Positions 12,200 through 24,503 of a stretch of 64,000 nucleotides of DNA are shown here, piece after piece. The DNA is from Calliopum simillimum (taxonomy: Eukaryota > Arthropoda > Insecta > Diptera > Lauxaniidae). The position numbers and the translations under genes were made by a program. Below the pieces are notes generated by a model that worked only from the letters and a program-made list of their open reading frames with translations, ran no database searches and was not told the DNA's origin. The DNA lies in the NCBI GenBank assembly GCA_951812925.1, contig OX638370.1:48921948-48985947 (forward strand), given 5' to 3'. Position 1 is the first letter of the stretch; the number at the start of each line of letters is the position of its first letter.

Positions 12200-12802
12200 G
12201 TAAGGCCTGTTCTTCTCAAAACTGCCGTTGACACTCAGTTTATGAAAAAAATTAATAAAATAAAAAAAAACCAAGCACATAATCGTCCTTCGATCCACAA
12301 AAAGAAAAACAAAACAATTTTAAATTAAGTAAATTTTATCATTAAAACAATATACATATAAACAATACTAAATAACTTATTATTAAATAAAAACAAATAT
12401 ATGACAAAAATAAAAAACTGAAACTTAAGAGACATATATCAAGTTTATTCTGTACTTACAAGTTTACATTTTTGTAACGGCATACACCAATCATTTTAAT
12501 CGGTACTTAAACTGAGACAACACAAAAAACCATAGGTGAGCTTAAACCGAATCAATAGTCACTATTATACAAATCTCGAATGTGCTTCTTTAATCATCAC
12601 AGAGTATACATATATGTAACTTATGCTGTTTTGCTTTGTTATCAGAGATCGATATAAGCAGTTATAACTTGTGGCCACAGATATGTATGTACACTGGTTA
12701 ACACTTAATTTTAATTTTTTTTTTTTTAATTTTAAATACTCCGAGCAGTTAAAATTTTCCACATTGTAAAAAATTACGACACTAAAAAAGTAATCAGTAA
12801 CC
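12200..12802. other. Start of a 15.2 kb lectin intron, no feature seen
   Basis: AT-rich intron sequence. The minus-strand frame at 12565-12762 has no family resemblance. Confidence 0.4.
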
Positions 12803-12806
12803 CAAT

Positions 12807-14455
12807 CACGGCGCTGTTCTGAGAATTAAATGACGATAACAACACCACTCTGAGGTTATTTTATATTATAAAAGCCTACGTATATCAAGTTCTGCATATT
12901 TTGGTGAAATTTTAAAAAAATCGTTAGAGCGATTTTTAAAAAAAATGCAAAAAACTGTTAAAATTAGAATGCACAAAATGTTGTGAGTAGACACACAAAA
13001 AGTAAATTTTAATTATTATTTTGACAAATAATGATTGTTATGTGTGTACAATATGAAAGCATATTAAATTTTGGAGAATACCTATTAGACTAAGTAGAAA
13101 AAAATTGATGGACCGGTTTTCGAAAAATAAAATGTGAAAAGTTCATAGCGAAATCTTGTACGCATAAAAAGTTATTCAAGGTCAAAGGTTGAAAAAATCA
13201 GTTTTTTGCAAATATCACACTAACGAAAAATAAGTCTAGACAATTTTGTAGCCTTAAAAATTTTCTGTAGAAAAGACCTGCGAGTTGTTTTCGTACGACT
13301 TATAGTTTAGAACAAAGTTGTATGTTCATTTTTAAATTGCCATAACTCAGGAATGATGAGTTGCACGAAAAAAACAAAACTATCTGTTTATAGGGAATTG
13401 TTTGCCCTTTAAATGATAAGTAATGTATGTACACACACAATTTACCATTTAAACATTATCCAATTAAAACAGATTTTTTTAACGTTTTCTTAATTTTTAT
13501 GGTTTTTATTGAAAAACTCCTAAACGACAAATTGTATGTAAGCATACATTGCTTATCATTTATAGAGCATAAAATTTTCTATAATGTGATAGTTTTATTT
13601 TTATCGTGTGACTTATCGTTCATGAGTTATGGCAATTTAAGAAAAACAACATATGGCTTTGCACACTTATATACCGGATGTATGCACCACCAAGCTTTAC
13701 CACATTTTTAACTGGAATACCTCTGAAACTATAACTTGTACGAAGATAACTCTAGAGTCTTTTTTTAGGGCTGTAAAATAGTCTAGAACTATTTTTCTGA
13801 AAAAGTAACCGTGAGTGTGATATTTGAAAAAAAAAAACGGATTTTTTCGACCTTCGACCTTGAATAACTTTTTATCCGTACAAGATTTCGCTATGAACTT
13901 TTCACACTTTATTTTTCATACATAATTGAATAATATTCTGGTGAACAAATTTAACATCGATTTATTTTGCAGAAAAATCCGAATTTTTCTGGGCTAGTTC
14001 CTATTTTAACCACCCAACGGGAAACGGAAGCGCATTGAAACAACTTCAGTTGCGCTTCTAGGGAAGCAAGAAGCTGCTTCCAGTGCTGTTCTCACTGCTT
14101 ATCTTTTTTAACACAGCATGTCCTAGCGGAGATGCACATCTTCAGAAGCACATGAAATACGCTTCAAATACGCTTCCGTGGAAGCACACATTTAGAAGCA
14201 TATGAAATATGGTCCGTGGAAGTTGTTAAAAATTTTAAGTTCCATTTCACAAAAACTTACTTTTTTTCTGTAACTTTTGGTATATTTATTAACTTTTATG
14301 TGTCAACTCGAAACTTTTTGTTCTTTCCAATTTTAACGGTTTTTTGGTATTTTTTCAACAATTTTTTTAAAAATTCACCAGAATTTGATAGGTTATATAA
14401 AATAACCCCAGAGGGGTGTTGTTATCGTCATTTAAATTCTCAGAACAGCACTGTG
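12807..14455. mobile_element. CAC-ended foldback element with CAAT duplication (family A, copy 1)
   Basis: The ends are inverted: CACGGCGCTGTTCTGAG on the left and its near complement on the right (CTCAGAACAGCACTGTG). CAAT flanks both sides (12803-12806 and 14456-14459) as a 4-bp target duplication. Long subterminal arms follow, for example the TTGTACGCATAAAAAGTTAT phrase near 13160 and its inverse near 13880. CAC termini with a 4-bp duplication are features of the Chapaev branch of CMC transposons; that link is an inference because no transposase is present. A second copy lies at 43681-45285. The right arm is interrupted by a truncated MITE. Confidence 0.8.
14013..14300 (+). mobile_element. 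Truncated copy of the CCCAACGGG MITE, nested
   Basis: From CCCAACGGGAAACGGAAGCG onward this matches the intact MITE at 17217-17603 almost base for base. It then breaks off near TGTAACTTTTGG and runs back into the right arm of the surrounding CAC element. About 90 bp of the MITE's far end are missing, so a deletion accompanied or followed insertion. Confidence 0.75.
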
Positions 14456-14724
14456 CAATGCCTTCAAGCTCTTTAATATTTTTAACAAAATGTATTAAAT
14501 GTCAAATTGGTTCAGGGATGTCAGAGAAAACAATTAGATCTAATGAAGAAAATAAAGTTCTTTTTTTTTAAGTTAGAAATAAATTATAAAAAAAACAATA
14601 ACGTTTCTATTTTTCATCAAAATCAGTTGTCAATTTTTTTTGTCATGCGCATTACCGTTGATTGCTCCCAACACCTGAAATGATGGCTGACAGAAATTGC
14701 CTATAGTAGCAACTTAGAAGTATA

Positions 14725-14858
14725 ACACTCTTAATAAAACTGTGTAAAATTTTGTGAGAGAATTTAACACATTTCTGAGTGAAATTTTTTACACAGTAAT
14801 GTGAGACTTTCTTTTTTCACAGAGCGTGTGAATTTTCATACAGTTTTATTTGGAGTGT
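14725..14858. mobile_element. Short palindromic MITE (134 bp)
   Basis: ACACTCTTAATAAAACTGTG on the left pairs with CAGTTTTATTTGGAGTGT on the right, leaving a small interior. It is non-coding, and no clear target duplication is visible. Confidence 0.5.
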
Positions 14859-15606
14859 ACATATGCATATGACTTTTCGAACTGAAATTGTTAGCATCAT
14901 ATTTTTCTTGGCTTTCAAAACTTTTAAAAGATGATGTGTAATCGCAGTGTTTTCTTTACTCATATGTGTTTGGATTTACTAAACATTCAAAATTTGCAAA
15001 CTAAAAAAGTTTACAAAACGCTTATAAAATATTAATGCCTCTCTGATATATAAACTTAAGAGCGATGCCCGACACAAGGGTGAAATGCGTCAGTGGTAAA
15101 AAACCAATGTTATCAAAAAGTCAGTCTCTAAAGCAGACCGTACTCCTAAGAAAATTCGGGGTTTAAGAAAAACTAAAAATTTGAGAGTAGTGACCGAAGT
15201 GATTACCGACAACTTTCTGTCTTTTCTCTATTTTTCTATTAAATTTCTCGCAAAAACCATGTGACCTACGTAGTATATGCTAAAAGCAAAAAGATTTGTT
15301 TCGAAAATGCTTGGGCTGATTTTAATAAAACTTGAGGAGAAGATTCATCGTAAGAAAAGCTTTAATTGGGAAAATTAAAATATAATTTTTCTTCTAATAA
15401 CCATTGCATTAATGAGAACGTATAACGTTCTGGGGTCCTATCATAAGGGGTTAATCGTAGAAAAAAAAAAAAAATAAAAAAAAAATTGTAGTCATTCTTT
15501 TTATATCATTTGGATTTTAAAAATTTTGTGTTGAAAGAAAATCTTTTTGCTACCTATTACACAGCTCTACTTGAAAAATGTATTGTGAACGAGAAAAGTC
15601 CTTAGA
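14859..15606. other. Intronic DNA, no feature seen
   Basis: No gene or paired repeat recognised. There is an A-rich tract near 15461-15485. Confidence 0.4.
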
Positions 15607-16061
15607 ATTGCTCTACCACGCCAGGGTTCTTAGATATCCTAACCAAAAAGTGCAAAACACTACTTACTCCTATATTTGAGGTTATTTATCATCGCAAAAA
15701 TGTTTTTCTCAAAAAATTATATTTAGTATCTTAAAGTGCACCTTTTTCTTCCGAATGCCGTTGAGTTTGTTTAAAGATATCGCATTTTGAAATTTTTAGG
15801 TCTTGCATAAGCAAAGAAATGTCTTGTGTAAAAAGGGATATAAACTTAAAATTTTCAAAATGCGATGTCTTGATAAAAAAAAAATATATTTGAGCAAACT
15901 CAACGGCATTCGGACGAGAATGACTTACACTTTAAGATCCTAATCCCAGTTTTTTGAGAAAAAAAAATTTACGATGATACATAACCTTAAACATATGTGA
16001 AAATAGCGTTTTTTGCTTTTTGGGGTTAGGATATTTTAAAAACCTGACGTGATAGAGCAAT
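15607..16061. mobile_element. Foldback element (about 455 bp)
   Basis: Arms pair over most of the length: ATTGCTCTACCACGCCAGG on the left against CCTGACGTGATAGAGCAAT on the right, and further in the GAATGCCGTTGAGTTTG phrase against CAAACTCAACGGCATTC. The centre lies near 15835. No coding frame. Confidence 0.7.
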
Positions 16062-16214
16062 GCTGACGCCGAATTCAGATTCAGCGATACTCAAACGACG
16101 CGAAATGACTATTCTATTCAAAATATATTATTCAACTCGAACTGTGCTATCTTTGATTAATATAAAATTTCTCTCTCTAGTTTTCGTGCCATCTTGATGT
16201 ATGTCTTTTACATA

Positions 16215-16593
16215 TCTGTGGACTTTTGACAAAACTACCTAACTCGAAATTGGCAACTTTTCAGGAGAGCCTAAAAACTGATTATCCACTTTTCAATAAT
16301 GTGGCTCCATATTGTTGATGCAACGTTGAATCTTCTCTTTTCATAAATTTTTGCTAATCTTAAAGTATCAGCTGTCAAATTATTTTTTCTTCTGGTTCAT
16401 AACACTTCACCGCACGAATGACGCTAAGTTCAAATCTTGCGTGAACTATGGGACACCCTTATATCTCTGGAATAAGAAATCATCGAGACATGACGATTAT
16501 ACCAATAGAACCGTATTTAAATTTTTATTTGGGACTAAAATCCTGGAGAGTTGTCTTATATCGACTTATGTTGTTTTGTCAAAAGTCCACAGA
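16215..16593. mobile_element. MITE with 22-bp inverted ends and TA duplication (379 bp)
   Basis: The left end TCTGTGGACTTTTGACAAAA is perfectly inverted at the right end, and TA flanks both sides (16213-16214 and 16594-16595). TA targeting suits the Tc1/mariner group. The frame across it (16351-16635) has no recognisable product. Confidence 0.75.
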
Positions 16594-17216
16594 TATGATT
16601 GTTTGAGCTCACCCAATTATAGAGCTAAACCATAGATCCAAATTTTCGCGTTCCTTACTTATGAAGCAAGCTTTAAGTGCAGAATATCTGTTGTTGAATT
16701 TCTGTTTATTGTTCAAAGTCAAATATTTGTAAAATAAAAATATAATAAGTTTTAAATAAAAAATTAAAAAATAGTAAGCTTTCTTTCGCCTATACTAAAG
16801 TGTTAGCACTACTTGCACTTGTAATAGAAATCTACTCACATTTTAAGAAGATTGAGTCGTGTATCAGTGCGAAGCAAAATTAGAACAGTTGTCATTACTT
16901 TGGTTTTGTTTTCCTGATTTGTGGACGAGTGCGTGGCTTTCTTTGATAATATTTGTCAAAAAAATCTTGCAATATTTAGAAATTCTGTGCAATTTTACAA
17001 TATGAGTATAAATTTATGTTGTTTCTTACTTTGATCACTATAAAATTTCTTTGAACTCTTCAATTTTTCAAATCACAAATTTCAGAGGGTATAGAACATT
17101 AAATATGGTTTGCATTAAACTTGCCAAAGACGTAATGGAATGCCTGAATGTAATGGTAATTATACCAAAAACTGTTAGTACAATATTTCAACGTTTGTTC
17201 ACTTCTCGAAGTGCAA

Positions 17217-17603
17217 CCCAACGGGAAACGGAAGCGCATTGAAACGACTTCAGTTTCGCTTCTAGGGAAGCAAGAAGCTGCTTCCAGTGCTGTTCTCACT
17301 GATTATCTTTTTTAACACAGCATGTCCTAGCGGAGATGCACATCTTCAGAAGCACATGAAATACGCTTCAAATACGCTTCCGTGAAAGCACATATTTGAA
17401 AGCTTATGAAATAAGCTTCCGTGGAAGTTTTTCAAAATTTTAAGTTCTATTTCACAAAAATTACTTTTTTTCTGTAACTTTTGGAAGATTTATTAACTTT
17501 CATAAGCAATAAAAAAAAACAGAATTTGAAAAATTTTGTATGCTACCAGAGATGTGCTTCTATTGCCCTCTTTTTGGAAGCAGCTTCATTTCTTCCCGTT
17601 GGG
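17217..17603. mobile_element. CCCAACGGG MITE, intact copy (387 bp)
   Basis: Terminal repeats CCCAACGGGAA and TTCCCGTTGGG bound a non-coding interior with recurring AGAAGC/GCTTC words. A truncated sister copy is nested at 14013-14300. No convincing target duplication is seen. Confidence 0.7.
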
Positions 17604-18236
17604 AAGATATAAAGGATAAGAGGCTTGTTTCGCATTTTTATACAATTATATTAATTCACTATGAACGGTTTCTTAGAATAAATTTTCGAACGTTGAGCAT
17701 TTAGTATTAACAGTTTTCGGAAAATGCCCTTAAATTTCGAAAGTATGAAAAGAATCATCGAAAGAAATTTCCCGCTTAGCACATTGAGAAAAGTTTGACC
17801 CCATGGGTACCACCTTATGCAATGAAAATAAATTTGTTGAAATTACACCAGTTAGGTATGGGCAATGTTACATGGAAATATTAATGGGTCAGATTAATAC
17901 ATATACAACTCCAGAATAAATTTTCTTGGAGCAAAAATTTTCTTTGGGGAGAATTTTATTCGCTTGGCTCTTTTTCTTAAACTTTTTAAATCTTAAATGA
18001 TTGCCCCATAGTTTTATTAACATAATAAAGAAGCCTAATTCATTGCCTTTCATCTGATATACCATTAGTATATTCTTCTATACAGACAGAAAAAAAAAAA
18101 AAAAAAAATAAAAATGTGTGTGCTTTTCACTAATTTCATGAGAAAATTCACTTCTACTTCACTAAAATTGGCTGCGCGTTCGTCCTTCATAGTTATCTTT
18201 CCATAAAATCCACAAACGAAAACGTCAAATTTAACA
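17604..18236. other. Intronic DNA, no feature seen
   Basis: AT-rich, with an A tract near 18090-18109. Nothing recognised. Confidence 0.4.
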
Positions 18237-18385
18237 CTGATACAATTTTGATATCACTTTGATATACATTTCTGATAAAAAATTGACATGTTTTTCAATG
18301 ATATCAAAAAGATACACAAAAATTGTAAATCAGCAACTGATACATTTTTGATATCATCTTGATATACATTTATGATACAATGACA
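18237..18385 (+). repeat. Tandem repeat, about 100-bp period
   Basis: ACTGATACAATTTTGATATC at 18237 recurs at 18337 as ACTGATACATTTTTGATATC, each followed by the phrase TTGATATACATTT(C/A)TGATA. Between the two, the same words appear in inverse (GATATCAAAAAGATACA). Confidence 0.6.
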
Positions 18386-18896
18386 AGAAATTGACAAATT
18401 TTCTTGATCGGGAAATGATAAAGTAGTTATTTACTTTGGAACATCGTTGGCAATGTCTTTAGAAACATTGCTGAAGAGTATCTTCTTTTCTTTCTGAAAT
18501 GCTATACTCGGTTTATCCTGCGATCTGAGAGATAGGTCGAATAGACTGCGTATGGAAGTAGAGATAGAAATTCATATAACAATAACTTACAATTTCTGAA
18601 TACTGCTTTATTTGAACTATACCTTTAGGCCTAGTTTGCTTTCTAACATGACGTTTGCTGCACATTCCTTTAATTTTTGATTCATAAAAAAAAATTTAAA
18701 AAAAATTAATTGACGCAAGAAATAGCAAAAAGCTTAAAAATTTGAATTTTTCAACGAAATATGGCCGAAATTTTTCCTTATGAACTGTACAAATTTAAGC
18801 GTTTCCGAAAAATTCAAGTTTTTTACTTGCTCTAATGCATAATGCTTATTTATGTATATGAAATTACTTACTTTATTGTTTTGTCTTAGTTGCATA
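18386..18896. other. Intronic DNA, no feature seen
   Basis: No gene recognised. The minus-strand frame at 18734-18967 lies across the end of the next element and is rejected. Confidence 0.4.
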
Positions 18897-19153
18897 TGGG
18901 TGATTCTTAGATAACTGTGTTTTTTCGAGTTGTAAAATTGGCAGAAAATTTTTTTGGATTTTTGCAAGTTTCTTCATGCTATCTTATGTAAACACACTCT
19001 TAAAACTCACCTTTTAAGTAGATCAACTACAAGTGTGAATTTACGGCTTTGAGGTCGAAATTAAGAAATTTTGCTGCCACGTTTGTGACCAAATTGCCAC
19101 GTTTGTGACATTTTAGCCACAGTATGGAAAAATTATGGTTTTGAAGCGTTTTG

Positions 19154-19327
19154 TGTTGAAATAGTTTGTGGAAATACAATACTGTACATTTTATACTTGC
19201 TTTATTACAATTGAAGTTGTCGTATGTTTTTATGTTTCAATGAAAAATAATGTTTTAAGTTTTTCGTTCAGTTCAATAAATTCATCATACAGAATTGTTC
19301 GTTGTACATTTCATTTTATACCCAACA
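19154..19327 (+). repeat. copia 5' LTR (174 bp)
   Basis: Starts TGTTGAAATA and ends TATACCCAACA; matches 23348-23521 base for base. It is short for copia elements. Confidence 0.95.
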
Positions 19328-19329
19328 AA

Positions 19330-19343
19330 GGTTATGGGCCCAG
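19330..19343 (+). promoter_or_regulatory. Primer-binding site, internal initiator-tRNA(Met) type
   Basis: GGTTATGGGCCCAG starts two bases after the LTR. It is complementary to the anticodon-stem region of eukaryotic initiator tRNA-Met (CUGGGCCCAUAACC), the half-tRNA priming mode known for Drosophila copia, rather than to a tRNA 3' end. Confidence 0.85.
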
Positions 19344-19404
19344 AGCGTCCAGAGGTCTGCTGAATAATTTGAAATAGTAAAAGTTCCAGAAGTTGAAATA
19401 TAGG

Positions 19405-22400
19405 ATGGGTTCCTTATATCAAATAGATAAGCTGGATGACAACAATTATGATGGATGGTCGATTCAAATGCGATCTGTGTTGGTGCATAGCGAGCTATGG
19501 GGAGTCGTAGCTGGAACGATACCTAAACCGGATACAGGAGATGTAGCGGCATGGACTTTGAAGGACGAAAAAGCATTGGCAACTATTGTGCTGAGCATTA
19601 AGTCTTCTCAGCTTCTTCATATCAAGCATTGCAAGACATCATCAGAAGCCTGGATACAGCTAGAGGAAGTACATCGCCCTAAAGGACCAGCAAGGAAGGT
19701 AACGCTCTTTAAGCAGTTGCTTAATGTAAGAATGTTGGAAGGATCTACAATGTCAAGTTTCATAAATACCGTATTCGAGTTGTTTTAAAAATTAGTTGAA
19801 GTTGACATTCAGATACCGGACGAGTTATTTGTAATTTTGATTCTCTCAAGTCTACCTAAAAATTACGAAAACTTTGTTGTTGCGATCGAGTCCAGAGATA
19901 CCCTGCCAACAGTGAGTGCCCTAAAAACAAAGCTCCTGGAAGAAGGAAGCAGGCGTGAACAAGGTGATATGCGACAAGCTAATACAGAAGAACCTGCACA
20001 AGCATTTTACTCGAAACAACACAACAAGAGAGATAAAAAGAAGTTTTCTGGTAAGTGTTTCAAATGCGGCAGAAAAGGACACGTTGCTGCAGATTGCGGA
20101 GATAAAGCTTCATCATCGAAGGATGTGGTAAACAAAGTATCTTCGTATGCAATGCTCAATGCAACGCAGATATCAACGCTCAACAAGGACTGCTGGGTAA
20201 TTGATAGTGGATCAACATGTCACATGTGTTGTGATAGATCCATCTTCATAGAGTTAAAAGAGCACAAGGAAGTAATCGAGCTAGCGGCTGAAAATTTCAT
20301 TTATTCGGACGGGATTGGTAAAGTGGTTATCAAAACGTCAAATAATAGCGAAATAAGGCTTTTGAATGTGCTGTTTGTTGAAAGCTTAAAGACCAATTTT
20401 ATGTCTGTCAGTAAAGCTACAGAACATGGCAATAGTGTAATTTTCAAAAAAGAAAGTGTTCTCATCAAAAATTCTAATGGGCAAAAGTTGCTGTGTGCAA
20501 ATAAATTTGGAAATTTGTTTGTGTATCAAAATAATTGTCAGAGGCTGATGAACATAAATGTGAATAATGGTGTTACTAAGTGGCATGAACGTTTGGGACA
20601 CTTAAATGTGGAAAGTCTCAAAATGTTATACCGAAAAAATATGGTAAGAGGCCTTGATTTTAAATATGATAATTTCGAAGAACCTAAATGTGAAACTTGC
20701 TTGAAAGCAAAAATGTGTGCTTTGCCATATCAGAAGAGAACAGAAAAGCAAAGCCGAGCTACATTAGAGCTTATACATAGTGATATCTGTGGTCCGATGC
20801 GGACAAGTTCCCTCGGCGGGTCCAAATATTTCGCTCTATTTATTGATGATTACAGCAGAAAAATGTTCGTATATTTTTTGAAGAAGAAATGTGATGTTTT
20901 TCAAGCTTTCAAAGAATTTAAATCAGCTGTTGAATTAGAGACTTCATTAAAAATTAAAACGCTGAGAACGGACAATGGGGGTGAGTACTTAAGCAAAGAA
21001 TTCATTGAATTTTTAGTTGAGACTGGAATACAACATCAGCTGACTGTGCCATACACTCCGCAGCAGAATGGTATCGCGGAAAGAGCTAACCGAACGATAG
21101 TCGAGATGGCAAGGTGCATGATGCTTAGTGCAGATGCTCCTGAATTTTTGTGGGCAGAAGCAGTCAGTACTGCCGTTTATCTTAGGAATATGTGTCCAAC
21201 AAAAATTCTAAATGACGTTACTCCTTACGAAGCATGGTGCGGTAGTAAGCCAACGGTTCATCATTTGCGACAATTTGGATGTAAAGCTTTCATGCTTCAA
21301 AAAGGTCCTGGTAAGTTGAAGTTTGGAGCAAGAGCCACGGATTGCATGATGGTAGGATATTCCGCGGAATCAAAGGCATATCGGTTATATGAACCAAGGT
21401 CGAAGGCAATTTATAAGAGTCGAGATGTAAGATTTCTTGAGGATCTTGATAAGAAGCGACTCAATTTGCAAAAAGACTTACAATTTCTACCAGACAATAC
21501 ATTTAAAAAGAATGTTGAAGATGCAAATCAGTCTTCAGAAGTTATTCACGAGGTTAGTTTTGATAAACCCAATCAAAATTCATGCAACAATGAATCGTAT
21601 GTAGGAGACATGTCAAATGAAGCCGAAATCGAAGACGAAACTGTTCCTTCTAATCAGGTAGATGAAAATACTGATTTAGCATCCTTTGAGGAATACATTC
21701 CATGGTCACAGCGCTTGCGACCACGGAAAGTAACAAATAAAATGTATTTAAACAAAAGTGCAATATTGACTAATCCAACATCTGTCGAAGAAGCGTTAAA
21801 TCGACATGATAGTGCAAAATGGTTGCATTCCATGAAAGAAGAATATAAAGCACTTTTATTGAATGGCACATGGGAGCTTGTGTCTTTGCCTAGTAATCGA
21901 AGAGCAATAAAATCCAAATGGGTTTTTAATATAAAACGTGATAAAAATGGAAATGTAGAACGTTATAAGTCGAGGCTAGTGGCAAAAGGCTGCAGCCAAA
22001 GGTTTGGTATGGACTACAAAGAAACATTTTCGCCAGTTGTTCGATATTCCTCGATTCGACTAGTGCTGGCGTTAGCTGCTGAGTTTGATTTGTTCATTCA
22101 TCAATTGGACGTAACTGGAGCATATCTTAATGGTAAACTTGAAGAAGAAGTTTATATGGAGCAGCCGGAATGTTTCGTGGATGAAAACAAGAAGGATAAG
22201 GTGTGTAAGCTCAAAAAATCTCTCTACGGGCTTAAACAGTCTGGTCGTCAGTGGAATCATGAAATTGATAGAGCCTTACGAGAAATTGGTTTTTCAAGAT
22301 GCAATGGTGATAACTGTGTGTATGTATCAAACAAGTCGAATGAAATAAACATCGTTGCTGTATACGTTGATGACATACTATTGGCCTGTTCGAACATAGA

Positions 22401-23316
22401 CAGATTGGAACAAATAAAGCACCAGTTAAGTCTTCAATTTGATATTGTGGATAAGGGTTGTGTTGATCATTTCTTGGGCATGGAAATAGTCAAAGAAAAT
22501 GGTTCAGTTAAAATTTCTTCCAAGCAATTTATTAGAAACCTGATTCAAGATATGAGAATGGAAGAATGTAGATCCTGTACTACGCCCTTGGATCCTGGAT
22601 GCAAATTTGAGAAATGTCTCGATTGCACGAATTGTCAACGAGTTGACCAGAAGCAATATCAATCTATCATCGGCTCACTGATGTATCTGAGTATTACAAC
22701 AAGACCGGATATTATGCACTCTGTGTGCAAATTGGCTCAGTTTAACGTTAACCCGCATGTTGAACATTTAAATGCGGCTAAGCGGATTGTAAGGTATCTG
22801 AAAACAACACTTAATTTAGAATTAACATATTTTCAGACTAAAGAAAGACTAAAAGCATTTGCCGATGCTGATTGGGGTGGCAGTTGTGATGATCGTAAAT
22901 CTTTTACGGGGATTACACTTGTGCTAGCAGGCGCGGCGATAACGTGGGAGAGTCGAAAGCAAAAATCTGTCGCATTAAGCAGTACCGAAGCCGAATATGT
23001 CGCACTCTCGTCTGCTTCCAAGGATATTGTACACCTGAGAAGTCTTCTTAAAGAACTTGGTTTTCCCAACTTAGTGGAGGGACCAACAACACTCTTTGGC
23101 GACAACTTAAGTGCGCAACAAATTGTGAAGAATCCAGTCTACCACGGAAGAACGAAACATATAGACGTTAAATTTCATCATGTTCGTGATCTTTTGAATA
23201 AGAAAGAAATTGATGTGAAATATGTTCCAACAGACGACATGGTAGCAGATATATTCACGAAAAATTTAGCCAAAGTTAAACATTGTTATTTTGTTAAAAA
23301 ATTGGGTCTTTTATAA
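19405..23316 (+). pseudogene. copia gag-pol polyprotein with one in-frame stop
   Basis: One frame runs from ATG at 19405 to 23316 (about 1300 codons), broken only by TAA at 19786-19788; it stays open and in frame after the stop. Domains in order: gag with the N-terminal phrase DNNYDGW; zinc knuckle CFKCGRKGHVAADC (about 20056-20098); aspartic protease with DSG (about 20200); integrase HHCC (about 20581-20715) then DDE residues in HSDICGP, RTDNGGEY and QQNGIAERANR; reverse transcriptase with DVTGAYLNG and the YVDDILLA catalytic box (about 22362); RNase H with DADWGG and SSTEAEY. All catalytic residues are present, so a single nonsense codon, or readthrough of it, decides whether this copy is autonomous. 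ATG 19405 is preferred to the TTG at 19393. Confidence 0.9.
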
Positions 23317-23337
23317 AAAGTAAAATATGTACAGTCT

Positions 23338-23347
23338 TGAGGGGCAA
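23338..23347 (+). promoter_or_regulatory. Polypurine tract of copia
   Basis: TGAGGGGCAA lies immediately before the 3' LTR, the usual place for plus-strand priming. Confidence 0.7.
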
Positions 23348-23521
23348 TGTTGAAATAGTTTGTGGAAATACAATACTGTACATTTTATACTTGCTTTATT
23401 ACAATTGAAGTTGTCGTATGTTTTTATGTTTCAATGAAAAATAATGTTTTAAGTTTTTCGTTCAGTTCAATAAATTCATCATACAGAATTGTTCGTTGTA
23501 CATTTCATTTTATACCCAACA
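23348..23521 (+). repeat. copia 3' LTR (174 bp)
   Basis: Identical by eye to 19154-19327. It is followed by the TTTTG target duplication. Confidence 0.95.
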
Positions 23522-23717
23522 TTTTGTTGAGAGATATATTGCATATAATGACAAATTTACACTTCAAGACTAATTTTACAACAGAGTCATGTCTCCAGTG
23601 GTCCATATTTTTATACCCTACCACCCAAAAGATCAACAATGGTTTCCTGTTCTCTGTTTTTATAGCCGTTTATGGTGGATTAGGATCTCCTAATTACGAA
23701 TCTGATCTTGATTTTTT

Positions 23718-24503
23718 TCTATTACATCAGTATCCTTAGTTATCCTTGCTCAAAAGTGAAAAAATCACAGTTTTGACATCTACTTAATAAAAACAGCAAC
23801 AAGTAAAATTGATTTTTGTCAATGAATTCAGACAGCCGAATTTATTATCAACAAGACATAATTTACCGTTTTTCAATTGGATTCCTAGTTTCCGAGTTAT
23901 AAGCCTTTAAAAAAAGGATACCTCTCAATAACACACAAAGGATTTTCTGGACCGAAAAATTAACAAAAATGGTAAGTTTTATTATTTTTATCAAAAATAT
24001 AATTAATCACAAAAATTTTAAGCCCTTGCAGACTAAAATCGGATGAAAAAATAAGGCTCTATTGTAGATTTAGTGAATAAACAGATGAAATTTTGATTCT
24101 ATTTATTTGCAAAGCAGTATTTTAGTACGGTCATTCACTAAATCTCGCAAAGAACTGTCATTTTTCATGCGATTATGGTCTGCAAGGTCACGAAATTTTT
24201 GTAATTAAATATGTTTTTCATAAAAATAATAAAACTTGATTTTTTGTAACTTTTGGGTCTCGAAAAATCTTTTGTATGTTATCGAAAGATGTCCTTATTT
24301 TAAACGCTTATAACTCGAATGCTGGGAATGCAATTGAAAAACGGTAAATTATGTCTTGTTGACAATAAATTGGGCTGTCTGAATCCATTGACAAAAATTT
24401 ATTTTACTTGTTTTTGTTTTTGTTCTATAGCTTTAAGTAGATGTCAAAACAGTGATTTTTTCACTTTTGAGCAAGGATAACTCAGGATTCTGATGGTGTA
24501 GAA
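23718..24503. mobile_element. Foldback element (about 785 bp)
   Basis: Arms: TTATCCTTGCTCAAAAGTGA on the left, inverted at 24464-24482; also the GACATAATTTACCGTTTTTC phrase and the AATTCAGACAGCC phrase with their inverses. The centre lies near 24110. It is nested in the TA-flanked element, about 190 bp after copia. No coding frame. Confidence 0.75.

Larger units (their letters stand above)
19154..23521 (+). mobile_element. Complete copia-type (Ty1/copia) LTR retrotransposon
   Basis: A 4368-bp element with two 174-bp LTRs starting TGTT and ending AACA, which I read as identical over their full length. It is flanked by an exact 5-bp duplication, TTTTG (19149-19153 and 23522-23526). Order: LTR, primer site, gag, protease, integrase, reverse transcriptase, RNase H, purine tract, LTR. 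Integrase before reverse transcriptase is diagnostic of copia. Identical LTRs mean a recent insertion. It is inserted into an older DNA element within the lectin intron, in the same orientation as the lectin gene. Confidence 0.97.

Noticed and set aside
13427..13711. 94-codon frame in the CAC element, with a resembling minus-strand frame at 44416-44742
   Set aside because: Both come from the central and arm sequence of the same foldback family on opposite strands; frame and stops are not conserved, so no protein is supported.
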